Source: Candidatus Altimarinota bacterium (GTDB taxonomy: Bacteria; Patescibacteriota; Gracilibacteria; Absconditabacterales; Absconditicoccaceae). Taken from it: a stretch of DNA of 64,000 nucleotides. Positions 49,249 through 59,802 of this stretch are shown here, one piece after another (the first letter of the stretch is position 1; each line of letters starts with the position of its first letter). The translations under genes were made by a program, and so were the position numbers. Where the stretch lies: contig JAIPIU010000007.1 of the NCBI GenBank assembly GCA_021734475.1, positions 16,699 through 80,698 of the forward strand, in the 5' to 3' direction. The notes under the pieces were generated by a model, which was given only the letters and a program-made list of their open reading frames with translations, had not been told where the DNA came from and did not search any database.

Positions 49249-50385
49249 TTAGACTACTTCCCTCCTAATCCCCTTATCCAATCACACAAGAAATTCATAA
49301 ATTAACATACCATTCTGGTCTACTAAATTTTTTACAGTATTTTTTGATGTTTGATTTTCACTAATTATTTCTACTTCATCATATAGGTTCACTGATTTAT
49401 CAATCAAAAAACTTGATAAATTCATACAGATAGTTCAGATTTGTTTAAAATATTTTTTTCAGATTTTAAATAATATTTTACCACTAACAGATCTTGCTAA
49501 TCCCTCAGCATAACCAAAAGGTATATTAGCAACTACTTCACTATCCATAGATCTATAAGTATGACCATAACTAACCCCATCTCAATATTTTAAATTATGC
49601 TTGGAAATTACAGTAGATAATATACTCAAAGCTGGTTTTAATTTTTTTCAAAGATTAAAGTTTTCATCACTCAAATTTAATGGATTATAACCATACATAG
49701 CCAAACCAGGCCTATAAGCATTAAAAAAATCATCTTTGATCTTCATCAAACCCGCACTATTTCAAATATGTCTCCATATTGGAGTATATCCTGCATTTAC
49801 TATCTTGTAATACAATTTTTTAAATAAATCTATCTGCTGCTCTATATTATTGGAATACATATTATCAGCGCTATGCAAATGAGACATTACTCATTCCAAT
49901 TCTATATTAGGATATTGTTTCAATACCTCTATAAATTTATCTAGATTATCCTCATCTATTCATTCTCTATTCATTCCTGTATTCAAAAAAAGATGAATTC
50001 TGACTCATTTTCTTAATTTTCATATCTCTTGCAAAGCTTCCATATTTGAAATACAAAAAGTAGTTCTCTTGAAATCAAAATAACGATAATTATCAGGCAA
50101 AGTTTCTCACAAAAGTAATATATTCTGTTTTGTATATTTTTTCACAATCATATATTCTGGGAAACTATCTACAACAAGATATGGAACATCAAGTTTTTTT
50201 ATGATTTTAGTAATTTGTTTTAAACCATGACCATAAGCATTAGATTTCAAAACCGGAAATATTTCAGATTTAGGCTGTAGAGATTGTAAAACTTCCAAAT
50301 TATTTAAAATATTTTTCTTATGAATAAGTATCATATTCATAGGCTCTGGATGTGGTAGAAATATCTTACGAAGAAAGCCAATCAT
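49249..50385 (-). CDS. alr: Alanine racemase
   Basis: A 378-residue PLP enzyme of fold III. The PLP lysine lies in VLKSNAYGHG (about residue 47), the catalytic tyrosine in GVSYGHTYRS, and GTICMNLSSF carries the C-terminal domain motif (usual MDxxxxD changed to MNLSSF). It provides D-Ala for peptidoglycan, in keeping with murI at the far end of the window. The Asp normally following Met in the C-terminal motif is Asn here, a small deviation. Confidence 0.9.
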
Positions 50386-50547
50386 AAGCTCAATTAACTA
50401 ATTAAAAAATCAAAAATATTGATCATCAATAAACAATATACAAATTATTTTTCATCTTTCAATGCTTTAAGATTTAAAGTTTTAATTGAAATCAATAAAT
50501 AAAAAACTATTCTAGAAAAACTTTAGAAGTTTAATACAAACTCAAAT

Positions 50548-53124
50548 ATGGAGATAAATAAACAAGTATTCACTACTCAAGCAGTATCTTGTCTAAAAAA
50601 CGCTAATAAAATAGCCATTTGAAGAAATAAAAAAACTATAAACTGAGATGATTTGTTTCGATGAATCTTTTGATACATCAAAAATCATGAATATTTTGAT
50701 ATATTTTGTAATCTCACATGATTAAATAACATTGAAAGTCTAGACAACTATTACGAAATAAACTATTGAATGACATGATTACTATCATTTGAAACTAAAA
50801 AATTAAATTTAAATAATAAATTAAAAAATCAGATTCAAAAATTTATAAAAGAAAAAACAAATAATACTGATCTAATAATTCTATTTTATATATCAATTCT
50901 CAATTTGTCCACTAAATCTAACAACATACTAAAAGGACAAGATATAGATAGCAAAACACTAATTAAGAACTGCCAAAAGTTAATAAAAAACCCTGTGATA
51001 AAGGCTATATGACTATTTGCTTTTTTGGAAATATTAAATAAACTTTTAAACAAGTTAAATTTAGATCCAAAACAAATAAAAGTTATGAAAATCGAAAACA
51101 TAGACAATATGGAAAACATAAACATGTTATTAGATGCAGTAGAAAGCGAAGTTTGAGAACAAGTAGAAAACTCAGCAATAAGCTGAACTGCAGTATGAAA
51201 AAAAGAAGAAAAAAAATTAACTATAGAATATTTCTGAACAGATCTAACTAGAGAGACTAAAGACGGCTTTATAGATCCAATAATATGAAGAAAAAAAGAA
51301 ATAGATCAGATGATCTATACTCTTTTGAGAAAAACAAAAAACAATCCTCTCTTGATATGAGAAGCATGAGTAGGTAAAACAGCTATAGTAGAATGATTAG
51401 CTCAAAGAATAACATCATGAGATGTACCAGAGAGACTAAAAAATAAAAGATTATTTTTATTGGATATGTGAACATTAGTTGCATGAACCAAATATAGATG
51501 AGAATTTGAAGCTAGAATGAAATCAATATTAGAGGAAGCTACAGATCCAACTAATAATATAATCCTTTTTATAGATGAACTTCATACAATTATTTGAGCA
51601 TGATGACAAGAACACAATGATGCAGCTCAAATGCTAAAACCACTATTATCTAGAGGTAAAATCAAATTAATTTGAGCTACTACATTTGATGAATATCAAA
51701 AATATATAGAAAAAGATGCTGCTCTAAAAAGAAGATTCCAAGAACTTGTAGTAAATGAACCTGACCTACAAACGACCAAAGATATATTGATGTGATTAAA
51801 AAATAATTACGAAGATTTTCATTGAGTTCAAATAGATGAAGCAAGTATTGTCGCTGCTATAAGTTTAAGTAGAAGATATATTTTAAATAAACAATTACCA
51901 GATAAGGCACTGGATATATTAGATGAAGCATGTGCTAGAAAATCAACAATGGAACAAAAACTAGAAAATGATGAAGAATATCTCAAAGCACAAAAAAAGA
52001 TAGAAGATATACAGATCAAAATAGAAGAAGCTATAGAGAAACAAGATTATTTCTTAGCTGCAGAACTAAAAGAAAAAGAAGAAGAAATTAAATTAAATAT
52101 GCAAAAAATCAGAAGTCACAAAAGCATACCTACTCATCTCAGAGCACAAATAAATGCATCAGATATAGGAGATGTTTTGGCTGACAAAACATGAATACCA
52201 TCAAATATAGTTAATGAAGATGAAATCACAAAACTTAGAAGATTAGATTCTGATCTAAAAGAAAATATCATATGACAAGACGAAGCAGTAAATGCAATAG
52301 TAAAAACTCTCACAAGAAGTAGATTATCTGTAATCGATAGAAAAAAACCTATTTGATCGTTTCTATTTTTAGGCCCAACAGGAGTTGGAAAAACTTACTT
52401 AGCAAAATTAATCGCAAAAAATTATTTCTGAGACGAATCAGCAATGATTAGACTAGATATGTCTGAATTTATGGAAAAATTTTCAATATCCAAAATTATA
52501 GGTTCTCCTGCTGGTTATGTATGATATGAAGAATGATGAAATCTAACTGAAGCTGTTAGAAGAAAACCATATTCAGTAATTCTTTTTGATGAAATAGAAA
52601 AAGCTTCTACTGAAGTATTGAATATCATGCTACAGATATTAGATGAATGACAGCTCAAAGATAGTAAATGAAGATGGATAGACTTCAAAAGCACAATCAT
52701 CATTATGACAAGTAATATTTGATCAGAAGAATTCACAAAGAAAAAATCTACAATCTGATTCTCAGCTGGGTGAACAGAGCAAGAAATAGATAATAAAAAA
52801 TTCGATGATATAAAAGAAAAAGTAATGGAAGAATTAAAAGCTTTTCTATCTCCAGAACTTTTGAATAGAATAGATCACAAAATAGTTTTTAGACATCTAT
52901 CTAAATCTGATTTTAGTCAAATATTCAAAATCAACCTCAAAGAATTCCTTGCTACTCGATCACAAAACTCTACTGTAGAACTACCTCAATTCACAGATAA
53001 AAAGATAAAAGAAATTTCAGAAAAGATCTATGATCCTATGTATGGAGCAAGACCTATAGAAAGACATATCCATGATGAGATTGAGCCAATGATAATAAAA
53101 AAGTTAATGGAAGAAAAGAAGTAA
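50548..53124 (+). CDS. clpC: ClpC-type AAA+ chaperone-unfoldase
   Basis: An 858-residue Clp ATPase with two AAA modules: Walker A GEAGVGKT and Walker B LFIDELH in D1, Walker A GPTGVGKT and Walker [10 protein letters not shown] in D2. The middle domain is short with a UVR-like motif ([20 protein letters not shown]), which marks ClpC rather than ClpB. The N-terminal ~190 residues are diverged from the Clp-N repeats and contain a hydrophobic patch ([18 protein letters not shown]). It unfolds substrates for ClpP or disaggregates them. The next gene is a DnaJ-like protein, 56 bp downstream. Confidence 0.9.
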
Positions 53125-53180
53125 ATTTCACTTAAGTATGCTCAACACCACACATACTTTAATTTTCTATAAAATTTTTA

Positions 53181-54446
53181 ATGAAAAAATGTCCTTTCTG
53201 TGCAGAAGAAATCCAAGATAAAGCAAAAAAATGTAGATACTGTTGAGAATTAATAAAAAGAAAAAAAAATATAAAAATTTTAGATTTAAATAAACAACGA
53301 CGACACAGATTAATAATGGTGTTATTTTTAATATTAACATTAAGTATAACAATATTATTTATAATATCAGATTATTATTCATATAAATATGAAATTTGAG
53401 AAATATTTTTAAGAACATTAGCTTTCTTATTAATTTGGTCAATAATATTTAACATTCTATATAATGAAGGTCTAGTATACATAATAATAGGTAAAAGTTG
53501 AGATAGTATATATAGAAAATTTTTAAGGAGAATCAAAAATAATAATGAATTTGATAGTAAAAAAAAGAAATGATTCAATTTTCGAGAATTTATATTAGAT
53601 ATATTACAATTCATAATATCAATCATATTATGATTTTTAAGTATATTTATTAAAGAAAATAAATGAACACAACAAGAAAATCATTTCAGCAAAGATGGTC
53701 TTAATAATAAAGAAAATAATCAAAATAACTTTGATACTTCATGATTTGTAGGTGGTGGTTTTGATTTTGGCAATGTAAATTTTGGAAATTTGATATGAGG
53801 AATATTTGGTGGAAGTGGATTTAATATGTGAAGATATCAAAGAGCTAAAAAATGAGAAGATATCAAAGATAGCATAAATATTAGTTTCGAAGAATGATTT
53901 TTGGGTATAGAAAAAAAAATTGCTTATCATAGGTACGTACAAGCTCAATGAGTACAAAGCAAAGTATGTGATATTTGTAAATGAAAATGAAAGACAGTCA
54001 AACAAATGAGAACTCCATTTGGAGTCATGCAAACACAAGCTGCTTGTAATAGATGCGGATGATCAGGAAAGATTTATACAAAAGACTGAAGAGAATTGGA
54101 TAACGGATGACTAGAACGTATCAAAGAGACTCTAGATATAAAAATTCCCGCAAAAATAAAAAATGGAACTTATATCAAATTTAAAGGCAAATGAAATGCA
54201 TGAATAGGGGATATTACCAATTGAGATCTATATATAAAAATCAATATAAAATGAGAAAATAAAATAATTAAGGTAACTATAGACAAAGAAGAAATTTGAA
54301 AAACTATTGAATACAAATGAAATACAATAAATATTCCTTGAAACATAAAAATCTGAGATAATATAATTATTAAATGAGCAGGTTACAAATCAGATAATTG
54401 ATGAGAAAATTGAGATCTTATATATATAGTAGAAAATATTGAATAA
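53181..54446 (+). CDS. Membrane-anchored DnaJ-like protein lacking the J domain
   Basis: A 421-residue protein: N-terminal zinc ribbon (CPFC 4-7, CRYC 18-21), two or three membrane helices (about 44-62, 78-97, 140-158), a Gly/Phe-rich linker with repeated GGFDFGN-like units, then a DnaJ-type zinc region reduced to two CxxCxGxG motifs (CDICKGKG near 262, CNRCGGSG near 288), flanked by the C-terminal substrate-binding beta domains (RIKETLDIKIPAKIKNG...). No HPD-containing J domain exists, so it cannot stimulate Hsp70 in the usual way. It follows clpC, pointing to a membrane holdase feeding ClpC (inference). Confidence 0.8.
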
Positions 54447-54462
54447 ACTACTTTAAGAAAAA

Positions 54463-54489
54463 ACTGCTTACAAAGAAACAGTTTCTTTT
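54463..54489 (+). terminator. Terminator after the DnaJ-like gene
   Basis: AAACTG / CAGTTT stem with a nine-base loop followed by a T-rich stretch. Confidence 0.6.
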
Positions 54490-54958
54490 ATTTTCTCTGA
54501 TCCACTAATCCTCCCATATACTTAGCCCTATAAATCTCTTTCCCATTTTCTAATATTTTTTCTTCACCAGAGAAATTATTTATCTCTCAAACAAAATCAT
54601 TTATGTAAGCTAAACTATCTTTTTTATATTCTCTTGGCCCACGAAATGGCTTATCTAAAGGTATTAATTTCAAAGATTCCTGTAAAAAAGTATAAATCAT
54701 TTTCAAATCAGATATATCTTCATTTACTGCTCAATAATAAGTCATTATATAGACTGGCTGACCTTTAAAAAAAACTACCTCCCTACCACCATATGGCTCT
54801 CATCCAAAATAATTATCATGATATTTTCGATTTCAATCTCTAAATATTAAAGTTTTAGAAAAATCTTTTTCTATTTTTTCTGATCTAGAATCACCAGCAG
54901 CATAAGTAGATTTTTTTGCTTCCACTAAAAACTCACAAAGTCTATCTTTATCTAACAT
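54488..54958 (-). CDS. DUF5680-like protein, 156 aa
   Basis: A soluble protein beginning CEFLVEAKKSTYAAGDSRSEK, the pattern of DUF5680 domains (often fused to XRE-type regulators), followed by a beta-rich core (YHDNYFGGEPYGGREVVFFK, VYIMTYYGAV). No HTH is attached. Function unknown; family assignment by motif resemblance. It starts a minus-strand regulatory patch. Confidence 0.6.
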
Positions 54959-54979
54959 TTAAGTTTTGTGAAAAGTAAA

Positions 54980-55804
54980 TTATTTTAGTTTCTTTTTTCA
55001 CTTCAAAAAATTTTCCTCATTAATTATATTTTTTCAAGTTTGTAATTCCAAAGATTGTTTAGCATTCTTGGCTATTTCTCATCATTTTTTTGCTGGTATT
55101 TTGTTTCCTTCTAGTCATTCACTTTCTGTAACTTCAGCAATCTGTCTTGTAGATAATTCTGCAAGTGCTGTAAATATAAGTTCAGCATCTGACATATGAT
55201 CCCTAAGATTTTGAGATTGGAGATTTTTTAAATCTTTGTGTTCTCTGACAGATAATCAAGTCCATTCTTGATGAATAATATTTGTCAGTATAGCATATTC
55301 ATCTCATTTTTTAACTCAATGATCTCTTCGATAATCAGTAAGTTTATTCCTAGTTTCTTGTCACATCATTCTCTGTTGTATCCATTTTTCACTTCTACCA
55401 TGAGCTTTCCAATTTTCTCTAGCTCTATCGATTCATAAGCTAGGATCTATAGTTTCTTGCATTCTTTCATGTCATACTTTAGCAAGTCGTTGTTTAATTG
55501 GTTCAGCTTTTTTACTTGGTATAGATTGTACAATACGAAGTATTGTCTCTGCATCAGCAACATCTGTTAGTCTCATTTTACCGTCTATAGCTAACATTTT
55601 CAACTGGTTACAATTTGTAACCACTTCACTTCATTCCTTATTCAACCTATGTTTTAAAACTTTCCAATAGTTTCTTACTAATCAATAATCTTCTTGTTCT
55701 ATAAGAATTCCAACAATATCGATGACAGAAAAAAACCACATCTCTATTTTTTTATGCCAAATTCTTCTAATTTTTTTTCATTCAAAAATTGCTAATTTTT
55801 CCAT
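54980..55804 (-). CDS. BRO-N domain protein (antirepressor/DinD-like)
   Basis: A 274-residue protein. The N-terminal BRO-N fold (FFSVIDIVGILIEQEDYGLV, KHRLNKEGSEVVTNC) is followed by a second domain with KMRLTDVADAETILRIVQSI, ERMQETIDPSLGIDRARENW and a helical C-terminus. This architecture is common in phage antirepressors and in DinD-type DNA-damage proteins. Beside a LexA/UmuD-like repressor and recA, a link to the damage response or to a decayed prophage is plausible (inference). Confidence 0.75.
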
Positions 55805-55849
55805 GCATATATTTTTATTCAATAAATCATTGAAACATTCTTACACCTG

Positions 55850-55864
55850 TCCCGCAAGGCGGGA
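55850..55864. repeat. GC-rich hairpin TCCCGC-AAG-GCGGGA
   Basis: Perfect six-pair stem in a GC-rich patch at the 5' end of the BRO-N gene. Same stem as 56580-56594 with one loop base changed. Confidence 0.6.
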
Positions 55865-55897
55865 TTGCTACGCTTTTACGTTTTTATACTACGCTCC

Positions 55898-56521
55898 TTA
55901 CATACTCTTAATAATTTTCTTTACTACACCTATTATTTTTGTTTCATCATATCTATCTATTTCTAACTTATCAAAAAACCTATTAACAGATTCCAAGAAA
56001 AATTTTCAGTCTTTTTTTATAATTTTTTTTAGTTTAGGTAATTGGTTATGTAAAACAAAAACATAATCATTTTCATCATAAGCTACTTGTTGTCTAATCA
56101 AAACTAGATCTCAATCTTGTATTTTTGGTTCCATACTATTTCATTTTGCTCTCACAAAAAAACATCAATCTACATTTCCAGTTCATAGAAATGCTAAAGT
56201 TACAGGTATTTGTTCCTGAGAATATTCATCTATTATTGCTTTTCATTTATTACCACACTGAGCAAATCCATAAATAGGAAGTTGCAATATATCAGTAAAT
56301 TTATTTTCTATAGATTCTTTGAGTAATCTAAATCAATTTCAATCTTTGACAAAGTATCATTTCAAAACAAGTTGATTTAGTTTATTCAAAACTGTCTGTG
56401 GATGAGAAACTCATATTTCTTGAGCAATTTCCCTAAGAGTAATCCCCTCCTGATAAGTATTTTTTTTAAAAAAATTTATAAGTTCTTTTTGAATATCATC
56501 TAATTGATTTTTTTTTAGCAT
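55898..56521 (-). CDS. LexA/UmuD-like repressor with S24 peptidase
   Basis: A 207-residue protein: winged HTH (about 1-65, ITLREIAQEIGVSHPQTVLNKL), then an S24 domain with cleavage site CG (89-90), the serine in GNSMEP (Ser129) and lysine in PKLKK (about 163-166). Residue pattern matches RecA-stimulated self-cleaving repressors of the SOS response. The CG cleavage dyad is as in UmuD. It is followed on the same strand by the BRO-N gene. A short inverted motif lies just before its ATG (56540-56553). Confidence 0.85.
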
Positions 56522-56539
56522 TTTTATAAAGTAGTAAAT

Positions 56540-56553
56540 AAAGTAGGTCGATA
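56540..56553. repeat. 14-bp inverted repeat, left copy
   Basis: AAAGTAGGTCGATA, exactly complementary to 57126-57139. It lies 19 bp upstream of the LexA-like ATG. Confidence 0.6.
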
Positions 56554-56579
56554 GTTTTTGCTATGTCTCCCGGAGTTTA

Positions 56580-56594
56580 TCCCGCAAAGCGGGA
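56580..56594. repeat. GC-rich hairpin TCCCGC-AAA-GCGGGA
   Basis: Six-pair perfect stem inside a 60-bp GC-rich patch (56566-56625) that also has CTCCCGGAG and CCCGAAGGGG palindromes. Confidence 0.6.
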
Positions 56595-56671
56595 GAAAAG
56601 GGAGTACCCGAAGGGGAGGGATTTATAAAACGTTAATTTAAATCCTCCACCATTTCATGGTTCCTCTCCTT

Positions 56672-57091
56672 TTACAAAGGAGGACTTTTTAGTTTATATT
56701 TTGAATCAGTTGATTCAGATTTTATTTCTTCTTTTTTTTCAGTTCTGCTTTTTATAAATGAGATAATTCATGCTACTATTTTATTCAAAGATTCCATAAG
56801 CTTGGAATATTCATCTTCTACAAAATATCACAAATCATTTCATACTATTAGCATACTTTTTACTTCTCCAAGCGATCATTTCGCTATTCACAAATACTTA
56901 ACAAGCTCTTTTCCATATCATTTTTCATAGCCATCTGCTATATTATTTGATACAGATAATGTAGCTTTTAATAATTGGTTCTTATAAAAGTAATCTTTAA
57001 ATTCTGCATCTGTAAATTTATTACATAAATCTACAAATAAATTTTTACTTTCTTTCCAGATAAATAATTTTTCAAAAGTTTCTACGTTCAT
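56672..57091 (-). CDS. Four-helix bundle protein (23S rRNA IVS-encoded family)
   Basis: A 139-residue protein with the family pattern FEKLFIWKESKNLF, QLLKATLSVSNNIADGYE and KYLGIAKGSLGEVKSML, ending in a Lys/Glu-rich tail. Members form a pentameric four-helix bundle and are often encoded in intervening sequences of 23S rRNA genes or in variable chromosomal spots. Here it stands alone between two complementary 14-mers, with no rRNA nearby. RNA or DNA binding is unproven. Confidence 0.85.
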
Positions 57092-57125
57092 TATACAATA
57101 TTAAATTATAAAATTGTTATTCGGT

Positions 57126-57139
57126 TATCGACCTACTTT
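57126..57139. repeat. 14-bp inverted repeat, right copy
   Basis: TATCGACCTACTTT, the reverse complement of 56540-56553. It lies 35 bp upstream of the four-helix gene start. Confidence 0.6.
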
Positions 57140-57170
57140 TCTACGTACGCTAACATATATAAGGAAATTT

Positions 57171-57239
57171 TTGACAAAATCAAGTCATTTTTTGACAAAA
57201 TCAATCATTTTTTTGACATAATTAGATATACTAATTATG
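57171..57239. promoter_or_regulatory. Three TTGACA repeats at 21-bp spacing and a 9-bp-arm palindrome
   Basis: TTGACA occurs at 57171, 57192 and 57213, exactly two helical turns apart, each in a TTTTTGACA context. The third runs into a perfect palindrome with arms CATAATTAG and CTAATTATG (57217-57239). Such phasing suggests a cooperative operator or overlapping promoters for recA or the divergent gene. Confidence 0.5.
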
Positions 57240-57430
57240 AACTAATAAATTTTCTCTTGATTTTTTTATAAATCTTATTATTATACTCACGTCATCAAAA
57301 AATCTGACCTAAAATTCTATTCTTATCCAAAACTACATCTAAGTAGCGCACCCAGATAGGATTGCTGTCGAAAGAATAAAATTATCGTCATTATGACAAA
57401 TAAACGTACTTTATATATTTAAAATAATAA

Positions 57431-58510
57431 ATGACAGGAAAAAAGAACTTACTAAAAGACGCATTTTCAAACATTGAAAAACAATTTGGTAAATGAGCTA
57501 TTATGAGAATGTGAGACAATTCAAACGTATGACTTGTAAACACTTTTCACAGTTGATCTTATGTTTTGGATCTTATACTATGAGGTTGATATCCAGAATG
57601 AAGAGTCGTAGAAATCTATTGACCAGAATCATCTGGTAAAACCACTATAGCACTACACGCTATAGCTGAAATCCAAAAACGTTGAGAAATTGCAGCATTC
57701 ATAGATGCAGAACATGCTCTAGATCCACATTACGCAAAATCATTATGAGTAAATACAGAAGATTTATTATTATCTCAACCAGATTATTGAGAACAGGCTT
57801 TACAAATAGCAGAAGAACTTGCAAAATCATGAGCTGTTAAACTTATAGTAATAGATTCTGTTGCTGCTTTAGTTCCTAGAGCAGAAGTAGAATGAGATAT
57901 GTGAGATTCATACATGTGATTACAAGCTAGAATGATGTCACAATGACTTAGAAAATTATCATCTATATTGGCTAAATCATGAACAACATGTGTGTTTATA
58001 AATCAAATCAGAATGAAAATTTGAATCATGTTTGGAAATCCTGAAACTACTCCATGATGAAATGCACTAAAATTCTTCGCTTCCCAAAGAATAGAAATCA
58101 GAAAGTGAGACAAAATAATAGAAGATAAAGAACAAATCTGATATCTAGCAAAGATCAAAATTGCTAAAAACAAAATATTTGCTCCATTCAAAACTGCAGA
58201 ATTGCCTGTAAAATGGGGAATATGATACGACAAATTATTAGATATAGTGGAAGCTGGAGTTATATTAAAATTAATAAGTAGAGCTTGAGCATTCTACACA
58301 ATATGAGATCAAAAAGTACAATGAAAAGAAAAATTAGTTCAATTATTGGGATCGGACGAAAAAGTTATGAAAAATATAGAAAAGGATATCCAAAACCAGA
58401 TAAAAGATATGAGAACAGGTAAAAAAGTTCTTGATGACGCTGCTTTAGAATTAGCAGAAATAGATATAGAAGAACAAGTAGCAAATGATGATACAGAAAC
58501 TAAAGAATAA
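57431..58510 (+). CDS. recA: Recombinase RecA
   Basis: A 359-residue RecA: Walker A GPESSGKT, Walker B LIVIDSVAAL, DNA-binding loop 1 with EGDMGDSYMGLQARMMSQ, and loop 2 [21 protein letters not shown]. Acidic C-terminal tail as usual. It mediates strand exchange and would activate self-cleavage of the LexA-like repressor 900 bp away. UGA-Gly occurs in invariant positions including loop 2. Own terminator follows. Confidence 0.95.
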
Positions 58511-58530
58511 AATTAACTACCCTACAATAT

Positions 58531-58568
58531 AAAAAACCCATCACAAAAATAAAAGATGGGTTTTTTAA
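58531..58568. terminator. Terminator of recA (bidirectional)
   Basis: AAAAACCCATC / GATGGGTTTTTT stem with a 12-base loop. It overlaps the stop codon of the convergent gene. Confidence 0.85.
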
Positions 58569-59431
58569 TTATTTTTAAAGTTTTTTAATACAAAATTTTG
58601 TAAAGCAACCTGAGTAAACGCTCATGGTTCTCAATCTCTAGAAGATTTATGAGATGATGGATAAAATCATCCCTCTTCCAATTTAGCTTGCATATTAGAA
58701 ATATCTTCTTTTGTTGCAGTTCATTCTTTGATTTTACACACACTATCAACTATATCACCAGCTTCTTTACTATTACTACGATCAAATTTATCGTAAAAAT
58801 AAGGATATAATGTTCACACAAAATCACTACAAGCTTTTCGATTAATATCGGTATTTCCAGATAAAATATTCTTTTCCAATGGTCTTCAATTTAATTTATT
58901 TGCAATCATATTATTTATAGCAGATAGAGTAAATGGTCATGGTTCACCATCAGCTTCTTTCATGTCTTTTCGGTGTTCAGGATTATAAAAATTATTAGAA
59001 TCTGGTCAATATCATAATTCTGATTGCATTGATTTATTCTTTTCCAAAACCTGATTCATTTGTTCTGATGATAAATTATTATAATCTTGGGTTTCAAGAA
59101 AATTTATATTAGAAGTAGTAATAGCACCAGGCAATGATCTATCTAAATTATCTTTTGTTTCTAATTTTATATCCGAAATAAAATTCCTTACAGAATTTAT
59201 TTTTTCCTTAATTTCTTTTTGTCATTTTTCATCTTCTTTATTTTCTATCTTATTTTTATCATCAATTTTATCTCATTCTCTATTTTTTTGCATTTCTTTA
59301 AATTTTCATTCTATTTTTTCTCATATCTCTTTTTTTTGAATATCAGGAATACTATCAAGTTTATTTTCAACTCATTCTATAGGATCTATTTGTTTTTGTT
59401 CTTCTACATTATGCATTCATTCCATAGACAT
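58565..59431 (-). CDS. Hypothetical protein with two degenerate peptidoglycan-binding-like repeats, 288 aa
   Basis: No signal peptide. A Lys/Glu-rich helical N-terminal half (about 1-105) precedes a globular part with two similar segments, ADGEPGPFTLSAINNMI (about 160) and RDGEPGAFTQVALQNFV (about 265). These resemble the DGxFGxxTxxAVxxFQ turn-helix of PG_binding_1 domains. Two cysteines (ACSDF, VCKI) lie between them. It ends inside the recA terminator. The operon order is M23 peptidase, 119-residue protein, this gene. Confidence 0.65.
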
Positions 59432-59437
59432 AATTTT

Positions 59438-59797
59438 CTATATATTAGATAAAGATTTATTTAACCGTTCTTCTATATCTCAGTCTTTATTACGATCAGA
59501 TTCTTCTTTTTTTCTAAGTTCAGATAAGAATTCATGTAATTGTTCTAATCTCTGTATTCATTTATCAAAAGATTTATTCTCTATATCTCTTATACTTTCA
59601 ACTATTATCTTGTACATTACCAATAGATTAGCATCAGAATAGTTTCTTCCCAAAACAGCTTGTTTTAATTTTGAAAATATAGGGTGAGAATCTCAGAATT
59701 TATTTATCAAATTCAAAAGTTTATCTTTTTTTTCCGTGGTAGATATAGTTTCAAATTTAGCTATCGCATCTTCATATATTTTATTTTTATCCATCAT
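59438..59797 (-). CDS. Hypothetical helical protein, 119 aa
   Basis: A charged, all-helical protein starting MMDKNKIYEDAIAKF (two adjacent ATG codons at 59797 and 59794). It lies 5 bp downstream of the M23 peptidase gene and 6 bp upstream of the 288-residue gene, so it is the middle gene of a tight operon. No family recognised. Confidence 0.65.
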
Positions 59798-59802
59798 AAA
59801 TA

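Larger units (their letters stand above)
57092..57430. promoter_or_regulatory. Long intergenic region upstream of recA
   Basis: No gene seen. It holds the right 14-bp inverted repeat, the phased TTGACA array with palindrome (57171-57239), and a short GC-richer stretch near 57340-57370. It separates the divergent four-helix gene and recA. Confidence 0.6.

Noticed and set aside
57171..57220. CRISPR array from the repeated TTGACA units
   Set aside because: Three units of 21 bp with no spacers of unique sequence.
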